This document shows, one piece after another, positions 44,323-51,297 of a stretch of 64,000 nucleotides of DNA. The stretch is from Paeniglutamicibacter psychrophenolicus (lineage in GTDB: Bacteria; Actinomycetota; Actinomycetes; Actinomycetales; Micrococcaceae). Each line of letters begins with the position of its first letter. The stretch's first letter is position 1. The DNA lies in NCBI RefSeq assembly GCF_017876575.1, contig NZ_JAGIOE010000001.1, positions 372,001 through 436,000 on the forward strand. Direction: 5' to 3'. The notes below the pieces were generated by a model. That model was not told the origin of the DNA and ran no database searches. It worked only from the letters and a program-made list of their open reading frames with translations. The position numbers and the translations under genes are program-made.

Positions 44323-45210
44323 ATGGAGATGATCGAGCGCCCCACCTGGGAGCGTTCGCGCGCCTGGATCGTGGTCGCGTGCCTCGCCCCGGTGCCCATC
44401 ATCGCCACCTTAATCCTCGACTCAAGTAGAACAGGGCTGCTGCTGGCTCCGATCATCTCTGGGCTGATCATGGTCGTCGCGGCACTCGTCTGGGCGATCC
44501 AGCGTGCGAGACGGCAGCGTCGCAATTTCGAGGAACGCCTCGAATCCTGGGCCGCCGAGCGAGCCGTGGCGCAGGAACGGTTACGCATCGCCCGTGACCT
44601 GCATGACCTCAGCTCTCACGGCTTAGGGCTGATCACCGTCCGCGCCGCAGCCACCGGATACCTTGACGGCCCCGACGCCGACGCCGAACGGCGACAGGCA
44701 ATGCTCGACATCGAGCGCATCGGACGCTCCACCACCACCGAACTTCGCCGGATGCTGACACTGCTGCGCAGCCCGAGCGACGACCCCGCCCCGCTGCACC
44801 CCGCCGACACCCTGGCAGCTCTTCCTGACATCATCCAAAACGCCGAACGGGGCGGACTCATCATCCAATCGACCATCGAGCACCTGAGCGATGAGCGCGA
44901 CGAATACGGTGGGATCGCATCGAGTGCGCAACTCGCGATTTGTGCCATCGTTAGGGAAGCGCTCACGAACGTGCTCCGGCACGCCGGTCCCACCACAGTA
45001 CGACTTGCTGTCATACGCAATGACGACGTCGTGAGCATCACCGTGGATGACGACGGGAAACATCCCGGTTGGCGACCCGAGCCCGGTGCCGGACACGGGC
45101 TCACCGGGCTGCGTGAACGGGCCAAGGCGCACGGCGGCACACTCGCCACGTCACCGACTCGGCAAGGCTTTCGGCTGCACGCTGCTCTCCCTGTCGGAGC
45201 GAGCGCATGA
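44323..45210 (+). CDS. Sensor histidine kinase (NarL/HisKA_3 type)
   Basis: The 295-residue kinase has two membrane helices near the start with almost no external loop, so it may sense within the membrane. The phosphoacceptor is in RIARDLHDLSSHGLGL near residue 97, and the ATPase domain has REALTNVLRHA near residue 220 and GLTGLRERA near residue 265. Its divergence from the ABC exporter genes suggests it controls them, as in BceRS/LiaRS-like detoxification modules. Confidence 0.9.
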   Translation: MEMIERPTWERSRAWIVVACLAPVPIIATLILDSSRTGLLLAPIISGLIMVVAALVWAIQRARRQRRNFEERLESWAAERAVAQERLRIARDLHDLSSHGLGLITVRAAATGYLDGPDADAERRQAMLDIERIGRSTTTELRRMLTLLRSPSDDPAPLHPADTLAALPDIIQNAERGGLIIQSTIEHLSDERDEYGGIASSAQLAICAIVREALTNVLRHAGPTTVRLAVIRNDDVVSITVDDDGKHPGWRPEPGAGHGLTGLRERAKAHGGTLATSPTRQGFRLHAALPVGASA

Positions 45211-45911
45211 GCGACCAGCCTCATTCATCGACGCAGCCGATCAGTGTGCTCCTCGCCGACGACGAACCCCTGATACGGCAGAGTCTGCGCATCGTTATCG
45301 ACAGCCAACCAGACCTCCACGTCGTCGGCGAGGCGAGCAATGGCGACGAGACGGTGCAAGCGGCACGACGGCTCAAGCCGGACGTGATCTTGATGGATAT
45401 ACGGATGCCCGGGTCAGACGGCATCCACGCGACACAAGCCATCACTGCCGACCCCGCACTACGCGGGGTTCGGGTGCTCGTGCTGAGCATGTACGAACTC
45501 GATGAATACGTCTACGGGGCTCTCCGCGCTGGCGCAAGCGGATTCCTCCTGAAAGACGCACACCCCGCCACGCTGCTCGACGCCATCCGCCGCGTATGCG
45601 GTGGCGAAGCGTTGTTCGCGCCCTCGATTCTCACCAAGCTGGTCGACCACTATGTATCCGACTCCAACGCAGCGCGGACCGCCGCAGGCAGCCAAACGCT
45701 TGCTCGCCTCACCCCACGCGAGACTGAGGTGCTGGTACTCGTCGCGCAGGGGCTCTCTAACGATGAAATCACTGCAGAGCTGCACGTCTCGAACAACACG
45801 GTCAAAACACACATCAGCAACCTGCTCGCCAAGCTACACGCCCGTGACCGAGCCCAGCTCGTCATCGCCGCGTACGAACACGGAATGGCCGCCGTCAAGC
45901 ACCGCCGCTGA
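45207..45911 (+). CDS. LuxR/NarL-type response regulator
   Basis: The 234-residue regulator has a receiver domain (LADDEP acidic pocket near residue 18, phosphoacceptor in VILMDIRMPG near residue 64, a lysine in FLLKDA near residue 114). It is followed by a LuxR helix-turn-helix (LTPRETEVLVLVAQGLSNDEI ... NNTVKTHISNLLAKL). It overlaps the kinase gene by 4 bases. Confidence 0.93.
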   Translation: MSDQPHSSTQPISVLLADDEPLIRQSLRIVIDSQPDLHVVGEASNGDETVQAARRLKPDVILMDIRMPGSDGIHATQAITADPALRGVRVLVLSMYELDEYVYGALRAGASGFLLKDAHPATLLDAIRRVCGGEALFAPSILTKLVDHYVSDSNAARTAAGSQTLARLTPRETEVLVLVAQGLSNDEITAELHVSNNTVKTHISNLLAKLHARDRAQLVIAAYEHGMAAVKHRR

Positions 45912-46173
45912 CACACCGCCCAGCTTTACCCTGAGCCCTTCGCTACCCCTTCAGGCTCACCGCCATCCTTCACTTCTCTTCCGAGCGGACGAAGTGCAGG
46001 AGTTCGTACATGTGGCGTAAATGAGGTCGGCCAGACTGACGTGCACGCATCGGGGTATACTTTCCATTGGGTGCTGAGGCACACACGATGACTACTGCAC
46101 CCCGTGTAACAGGCACCGCATGAAGTGGCACTTGCGAGAAGTGACTGTCCTACGACCGGCCGACCCTGTTCGT

Positions 46174-46590
46174 TTATATTCGCCACGACGATGAGCGGCG
46201 CTTTGACCTCGCAGTTGCCGCTAGAACGAGCATGCAGAACGCAGCTATCCCTAGCATTCCGAGGACGATCAGGCCCCAGGCTGGCAAGCCCCATAGCGTC
46301 GCGGAAGATAGCAGGCCAAAGATGCCTGAAATCAGAATGTACGCTCCTCCGCTGGCCAGAATCACTGACGAAACGATCAAAGCCCAAAACCAGGTCATTC
46401 GCGATCTGGGTGCAAAATTGATTGCATACTCACTTGGGGGACCAAACGCGATTACCGGATCCTCACCAGAATCAACGACGTGACTCTCGACCTCACGGAC
46501 TATCTGCTCGATCGCTTCCACAGGAACATCTCGAAATTCTAGTGCTTCCCGTAGCTCGTCAGAGTATTCCTCATCGCGTGGTTCAGTCAC
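46174..46590 (-). CDS. Membrane protein partner of PadR (HAAS-domain-like)
   Basis: From GTG 46590 the protein is 138 residues. The cytoplasmic part (SDELREALEFRDVPVEAIEQIVREVESHV) resembles the HAAS/DUF1700 helical domain often encoded next to PadR regulators. Two membrane helices follow (about 68-90 and 96-118), with a basic tail. Its start overlaps the padR stop by 4 bases (GTGA). The 262 bases between it and the response regulator contain no gene. Confidence 0.75.
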   Translation of the reverse strand: MTEPRDEEYSDELREALEFRDVPVEAIEQIVREVESHVVDSGEDPVIAFGPPSEYAINFAPRSRMTWFWALIVSSVILASGGAYILISGIFGLLSSATLWGLPAWGLIVLGMLGIAAFCMLVLAATARSKRRSSSWRI

Positions 46591-46931
46591 TGTCCTGCCT
46601 TCTTTCCTGAAATGATCGACGTTGCGTTGCCAGAAAAAATCTGCCAATCCGTCCGTAGTAGATTGAGCCGTTGTTGACCTGCAGGCGTTATTGCGTAGTA
46701 TTTTCGTCCCGGACCGCCGTCACCATCGCGCCAGGATGCAACGACATCCCCGTCTTGTTCGAGGCGGGTTAGCAGTGGGTAGAGCGTGCCGCCCTTAACA
46801 ACTCCGAGCCCGCCTTCAGCTAATCGCTGCCCGATGAGATATCCATAGGTTTCTTCGTTGCTGACGATGGACAGGACTGCTGCGGCGAGGACACCCCTGA
46901 GCCACTCGGATGGCCACTGCGATATTTCCAT
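46587..46931 (-). CDS. PadR-family transcriptional regulator
   Basis: The 114-residue winged-helix protein has the PadR signature: LRGVLAAAVLSIVSNEETYGYLIGQRL, then GTLYPLLTRLEQDGDVVASW and the wing GPGRKYYAITPAGQQRL. PadR proteins repress membrane-stress and multidrug operons. It is encoded with its membrane partner. A palindromic operator abuts its start codon. Confidence 0.92.
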   Translation of the reverse strand: MEISQWPSEWLRGVLAAAVLSIVSNEETYGYLIGQRLAEGGLGVVKGGTLYPLLTRLEQDGDVVASWRDGDGGPGRKYYAITPAGQQRLNLLRTDWQIFSGNATSIISGKKAGQ

Positions 46932-46973
46932 AACTAGATAATGGCACCATCTAGTTGGTAAGGCAATCTAGTG
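46932..46973. promoter_or_regulatory. PadR operator with three regularly spaced half-sites
   Basis: AACTAGAT (46932-46939) and ATCTAGTT (46949-46956) form perfect 8-base arms around 9 bases. A third copy, ATCTAGTG (46966-46973), follows. The three start positions are each 17 bases apart. The site touches the padR start codon, so binding would repress the gene. Confidence 0.6.
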
Positions 46974-47042
46974 TGCAATTGTTTTGTTCTGCAACATGTT
47001 TTTCGGAGTATCTTCACGCCACATAACAACGGAGCGGCGGTA

Positions 47043-47125
47043 GTCCCTCGGAAGAACTCTCTGATGATGTCCCGAAAGGCATGTCCCGCTTAGAAGTCAC
47101 CGAAGTCCCGTAAGACGGTCCCCAA
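47043..47125 (+). repeat. Candidate left end of the recombinase transposon (GTCCCG cluster)
   Basis: Within 83 bases lie GTCCCTCGG at 47043, TGTCCCGAAAGG at 47068, TGTCCCGCTTAG at 47082, AGTCCCGTAAG at 47104 and GTCCCCAAACGG at 47118, all in one sense. The opposite-sense counterpart lies at 53718-53860. The 47.0-47.2 kb stretch is otherwise gene-free. Confidence 0.45.
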
Positions 47126-47168
47126 ACGGGCAAATCTTCCGTTGACCTGCATCGTTGAAATCACGGAA

Positions 47169-48418
47169 AAGGGGTATCCATTTAGATGCCAATGCTCCAC
47201 TTACGTGAACCGGTAGGCTGATGTGAACCAAGGACCTCCGCGCTGCGTCAACAGCCGGGGGCACGGACTACACCGCGAAGGGGTGTGCGTCGTGTTCGAG
47301 CCTACCGCTGACTCCGGGGCCGTCGAGCCCGTTGCCGGCAGGGACTATCCGGTTGATATCGCCCAGCTGCGTGCCTGGTTTCCCGGTGACGATGCGTGCC
47401 TGGATTACCTGGATTGGCTGCGTTGGCCGCAAGGGTTCATTTGTCCTCGCTGCGGCTCGCCGTCGGCCGGGCGGGATGAGATTGGCCGGTACCGTTGCCA
47501 CGGGTGCCGGCGACGGGTCTCGGTGACCGCGGGGACGATCTTTGACAAGACACGCATCCCAATGACGGTCTGGTTCGAAGCCATCTGGCTGTTCACGGCC
47601 GGCAAGAGCGGCATTTCGGCCATGTACCTGCATCGCGTGCTGCCCATCGGGTCTTACCAAACAGCCTGGACCATGTTGTCCCGGCTCCGGCAGGTGATGA
47701 GCAGTGCCGAAAGCGAGCCGCTGCGCGGAACCGTGGAGATGGACGAGACGTTCCTGGGCGGTCCCCGCCATGGCAAGTTCGGGCGGGGCGCTGCGGGAAA
47801 GACGCTGGTGGCAGGCGCCCTGGAGATCCTGCCCGACGGCTGGGGGCGTGCACGATTGGGGGTCATTCCCGATGCCTCGGCCGCGTCGCTCAAGGCGTTT
47901 GTCCGGGCCAACATCGCGTCCGGATCCACCGTCATCACCGACGCGTGGAGGTCATACCCATCGGCCCTTGCGGGCTACGTGCACGAGCCGGTCAACGTGG
48001 CCGCGTCAGGCAAACCCGCCCACGAGTCCTTGCCCGCGGTTCACCGGCTGTTCGCACTGGTCAAAAGATCCATGGAAGGGACCTACCAGGGTTCCTGGAG
48101 CGTTGAGCACCTGCCGCAGTACCTTGATGAGTTCGTGTTCCGGTTCAATCGGCGACACAGCCGCAGCAGAGGTCTGGTCTTCATGCGGCTGCTGCAGCGC
48201 GCGGCCGCATCGCAACGCGTGACCTACCGCGACCTTGCCCTGGTCTCGAAACCCAAACCGGTGCATCCCGCCGGGGTCCATGGCGCGCGGGCATGGCCCG
48301 GCACCCTGGATATCGACTCCCCGCCGCTGCCTTGGCGCAAAAACACCTGAGCCAAAAGGCGTGCGTTCACGGCTTGCAGGGCCTCACGTGGCCATTGGCA
48401 CCTAAATGGATACCCCTT
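47169..48418 (+). mobile_element. IS1595-family insertion sequence
   Basis: Inverted repeats AAGGGGTATCCATTTAG-A/G-TGCCAATG bound the element (about 25 of 26 bases match). An 8-base target duplication TCACGGAA flanks it (47161-47168 and 48419-48426). At 1,250 bp with an intact transposase it is probably a recent arrival. It landed about 12 bp outside the IS110 element that follows. Confidence 0.92.
47223..48350 (+). CDS. Transposase, IS1595 family (ISXO2-like)
   Basis: The 375-residue transposase has an N-terminal zinc ribbon (CPRCGSPSAG ... CHGCRRR near residues 78-100) and an ISXO2-like DDNK core. The first aspartate is in VEMDETFLGG near residue 171, the second in VITDAWRSYP near residue 240, and the asparagine/lysine region in HRLFALVKRSMEGTYQG. 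It begins with GTG at 47223; a GTG at 47283 is an alternative. Confidence 0.88.
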   Translation: MNQGPPRCVNSRGHGLHREGVCVVFEPTADSGAVEPVAGRDYPVDIAQLRAWFPGDDACLDYLDWLRWPQGFICPRCGSPSAGRDEIGRYRCHGCRRRVSVTAGTIFDKTRIPMTVWFEAIWLFTAGKSGISAMYLHRVLPIGSYQTAWTMLSRLRQVMSSAESEPLRGTVEMDETFLGGPRHGKFGRGAAGKTLVAGALEILPDGWGRARLGVIPDASAASLKAFVRANIASGSTVITDAWRSYPSALAGYVHEPVNVAASGKPAHESLPAVHRLFALVKRSMEGTYQGSWSVEHLPQYLDEFVFRFNRRHSRSRGLVFMRLLQRAAASQRVTYRDLALVSKPKPVHPAGVHGARAWPGTLDIDSPPLPWRKNT

Positions 48419-48437
48419 TCACGGAATTCTTGCTGAC

Positions 48438-49661
48438 TCTTCTATGTCTGTCAAGTGGCTTCCTGCACCTCTTTTGCCTGGGCCGCGGCAGCCAGGATCC
48501 TGAAGATGCGCCGGGCCAGGTAGCGCTTGACGCAGCGCCGGATTTCCTTGTCGGTCTTGCCTTGAGCGCGGCGTTTTTCGACGTAACCCCGGGTTTCGGC
48601 ATCATAGGTCATCCTGGTGATTGCGGCCATGTGCAGGGCGCTGTTGAGCCGCCTGTCGCCTCCGCGGTTCAGCCGGTGGCGCACCGTGTTTCCCGAGGAC
48701 GCGGGGATGGGGCTCACGCCCGCCAGGCACGCGAAGGCTGCCTCGCTGCGAACCCGTCCCTCGTGCGACCACGCAACCAAGCATTTCGCCGCGGCCACCG
48801 CCCGGAAGCCCGTCTCCTCAAGCAAAGGCGCGGCCTCGCTGACCTTGACCAGCCCGTCCAGCTTCTGCTCGTTGGACTTCAGCTGCCCATCCAGGTCCAG
48901 GATGTGCTTGGCGAGGCGGACCGCCTCGGCACGGGCGATGCCCGGGGCCAGTTCTTCCTCGCGCTCGCGCCACCGGGAGGTCTCCTCGATCTGGACCGGG
49001 GTGAGCTTCCTGCGGGCATCGATGCCGAGGTCGTTGCTGCGCACCAGGGCGTTCAAGGCATTGACCGAGCGGGTCCGGTCCTTGGTCATGGATTCCCGGG
49101 CGGTCACCAGGATCCGCAGGCCCTGGCGGATCCCCTCGTTCAGGCGGGGACGGCGCAGTTTTTCCACCGGCAAGGGCAGCACGGCCATGGCCATCCGGTG
49201 GGAGTCCAGGGCGTCGGTTTTGCCGACGCCGCGGTTCTTCTTGGCGTCCATGCGAGGGGCCTCGGCAACGGGGAATCCGTGGGTGGCCACGGTGCCGGCG
49301 AGGATCGCACCGTAGGACGCTGCTCCCTCGATCACCCAGAGGGTGTCGGCATCCGCGCTGGTGCGTCGTGCGACCCATGCGATGGCGCGGTTGATGCCGG
49401 CCGAGGTAGCCGGGAATGACTGCGTATCCAGCAGTGCGCCATTGGCGGCGTCGAGGATGGCGTAGACATGGTTGCGTGCGTGAGTGTCGACACCCACGAC
49501 AAATGGGTGGCAATGCGAGACGATAGACAGAGCGGTCACCGTGCTTTTCCTCTTGTGATGGACGTGGTTGGTGGCCGTTAGCGGCCGGTGCCAGTCCGGG
49601 TAGGAATCACGACGGAACAGAACTGTGAGGGGTCACGCCCGCGAGGGTGGACAATCTTCTA
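48438..49661 (-). mobile_element. IS110-family insertion sequence (approximate bounds)
   Basis: The transposase-coding part is certain; the bounds are estimated. The short word TCTTCTA occurs at both margins (48438-48444 and 49655-49661) and could be the shared core that IS110 elements leave instead of a target duplication. The 122 bases upstream of the transposase start (49540-49661) are non-coding, with a GGCCG-CTAA-CGGCC hairpin. IS110 elements encode their bridge RNA in such a region. Confidence 0.6.
48451..49539 (-). CDS. Transposase, IS110 family
   Basis: The 362-residue recombinase has the N-terminal RuvC-like DEDD domain (VVGVDTHARNHVYAIL near residue 14, the glutamate in LWVIEGAASYGA near residue 68, KTDALDSHRMA near residue 107). 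The C-terminal Tnp20 domain contains the catalytic serine region (AGVSPIPASSGNTVRHRLNRGG near residue 275). The sequence is intact, starting with GTG at 49539. Confidence 0.92.
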   Translation of the reverse strand: MTALSIVSHCHPFVVGVDTHARNHVYAILDAANGALLDTQSFPATSAGINRAIAWVARRTSADADTLWVIEGAASYGAILAGTVATHGFPVAEAPRMDAKKNRGVGKTDALDSHRMAMAVLPLPVEKLRRPRLNEGIRQGLRILVTARESMTKDRTRSVNALNALVRSNDLGIDARRKLTPVQIEETSRWREREEELAPGIARAEAVRLAKHILDLDGQLKSNEQKLDGLVKVSEAAPLLEETGFRAVAAAKCLVAWSHEGRVRSEAAFACLAGVSPIPASSGNTVRHRLNRGGDRRLNSALHMAAITRMTYDAETRGYVEKRRAQGKTDKEIRRCVKRYLARRIFRILAAAAQAKEVQEAT

Positions 49662-49817
49662 ATCACTCTGTCGGGTATTGCATCCGATGAACGTCGTTTG
49701 TGTGGATTCGGGGCAAATGGGGGTAGGGAATAGCTCCTGCGGCCATCTCTGATTCCAAAAATGACTTGGGATTCTACGGATCAAACGCATCCAATGCATG
49801 ATACGTTCACTGGATGA

Positions 49818-50963
49818 ATGCATATTTTGGTGTTGGTGGTCCGGGTGGCCCGCGGTGATTTGGCTGGTTCCGCGCACTTGGAGCTGGTCTCCGGGGTGGC
49901 TCAGCTGCGCCCCGAGGACGCGATGGTCGACGCGATGCTCTCGGGCTGGCGTGCCCAGCAATCCGCCCGTGGGCTGCAGGAACGGACGATGGCGTCCCGG
50001 GAGTCGCAGGTGCGGCGCTTCGCGGACTTCACGAATGAGTATCCGTGGCACTGGACCCCGGCGGACGTCGATGAATGGTCGCAGTGGCTGACCAGCGAGC
50101 GTCACTTGGCGCCGTCCTCGATCCGCGGCCAGCAGGCGCATCTGCGGTTGTTCAGTGAATACATCACCGATACCCGCTACGGATGGGCGCAAACCTGCGA
50201 GGAAGCCTTCGGCACGTTTCCGGTGCCGATCACCCATGAGTGGAATACGATCGCCCACCTCAACGAGTATGAGGGCACCCCCGAGGCCCGGCCGTTCACC
50301 CGCCAGGAGGTGCAGCGGTTCTTGGATTACGCCGATGACCAGGTGGATCGGGCCGTGCGTTCCAAGCGCAAGGGGGCACTGGCTGCCTACCGCGATGCGA
50401 CGTTGTTCAAGGTGATCTATGGGTGGGGGCTGCGCCGCACCGAAACCGCGAAGCTGGACCTGAACGATTGGGGACGGAACCCGGCGGCCGCCGAGTTCGG
50501 CAGGTACGGGATGCTGCACGTACGTTATGGTAAATCGGTGCGCGGGCAAACTCCGCGTCGTCGCAATGTCCCCTCCATCATGGGGTGGGCGGTGGAGGCC
50601 GTGACTGACTATGTCGAGAACATCCGACCCCGCTTCGGCGGTGCCGAGCATCCCGCATTATGGCTCACCGAACGAGGCGGCAGAATCAAGCCCGTCGAGA
50701 TCAACGCCCGGTTTGTCGCCTATCGCGAGGCCTTGGAGCTGCCCAGTGAGCTCACGCCCCATTCCTTGAGGCATTCCTATGTCACCCATTTGACCGAGGA
50801 CGGGGTGGACCGCAGGTTCATCCAAGAGGCCGTCGGGCACCGCAGCGATTCCTCGACCGCGATCTATACGCATGTGAGCTCGGATTTCATGAACACCGCC
50901 CTGCGCAAGGCACTCACCCCGGCCTTCGACCCCGCCCCACCCGAACCACCCAAGGAGCCCTGA
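49818..50963 (+). CDS. Tyrosine recombinase (first gene of a recombination trio)
   Basis: The 381-residue integrase has a SAM-like core-binding domain (about 40-140) and a full catalytic set: Arg206 in GLRRTE, Lys239 in RYGKSVRG, His315 and Arg318 in HSLRHS, His341 in VGHRSD and Tyr350 in AIYTHV. It should be an active site-specific recombinase. The two genes behind it start 1 and 3 bases after the preceding stops, so the three are one translational unit. Start choice between ATG 49818 and ATG 49923 is open. Confidence 0.93.
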   Translation: MHILVLVVRVARGDLAGSAHLELVSGVAQLRPEDAMVDAMLSGWRAQQSARGLQERTMASRESQVRRFADFTNEYPWHWTPADVDEWSQWLTSERHLAPSSIRGQQAHLRLFSEYITDTRYGWAQTCEEAFGTFPVPITHEWNTIAHLNEYEGTPEARPFTRQEVQRFLDYADDQVDRAVRSKRKGALAAYRDATLFKVIYGWGLRRTETAKLDLNDWGRNPAAAEFGRYGMLHVRYGKSVRGQTPRRRNVPSIMGWAVEAVTDYVENIRPRFGGAEHPALWLTERGGRIKPVEINARFVAYREALELPSELTPHSLRHSYVTHLTEDGVDRRFIQEAVGHRSDSSTAIYTHVSSDFMNTALRKALTPAFDPAPPEPPKEP

Positions 50964-50964
50964 G

Positions 50965-51294
50965 ATGACACGCCAACTCGACTATCGCTGGCATTTGCGC
51001 CAGCTGATGGCCGGTCGGTCCCTGTTCGCTACCACCGACCTGGTCCCGCTGCTGGCCGATCGCGGAATCAAGCTGTCCTCCAGCCAGGTCTATCGCCTGG
51101 TCGCCGAGCGTCCCGAACGACTCAGCCTCAAGACCCTGGTCGCCCTGCTGGACATCCTGGAATGCTCGATGGAGGAACTGATCGAGCCGGTGGCGGCGGA
51201 ACCGGCACTCAAGGCCAAGGTCGCCGGCTCCGGCACGAACGCGGTCGGAGACCTGCGGCCCAAACGCGCCCGCATCACCGGCCCCGGCACCTAA
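50965..51294 (+). CDS. Small helix-turn-helix protein of the recombination trio
   Basis: The 109-residue protein has a Cro/C1-type helix-turn-helix (FATTDLVPLLADRGIKLSSS, QVYRLVAERPERLSLKTLVALLDILECSMEEL). A basic, flexible tail ends KRARITGPGT. It starts 1 base after the recombinase stop. It may act as a directionality or end-recognition factor, or as a repressor of the element; neither is shown by the sequence. Confidence 0.82.
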   Translation: MTRQLDYRWHLRQLMAGRSLFATTDLVPLLADRGIKLSSSQVYRLVAERPERLSLKTLVALLDILECSMEELIEPVAAEPALKAKVAGSGTNAVGDLRPKRARITGPGT

Positions 51295-51297
51295 CCG

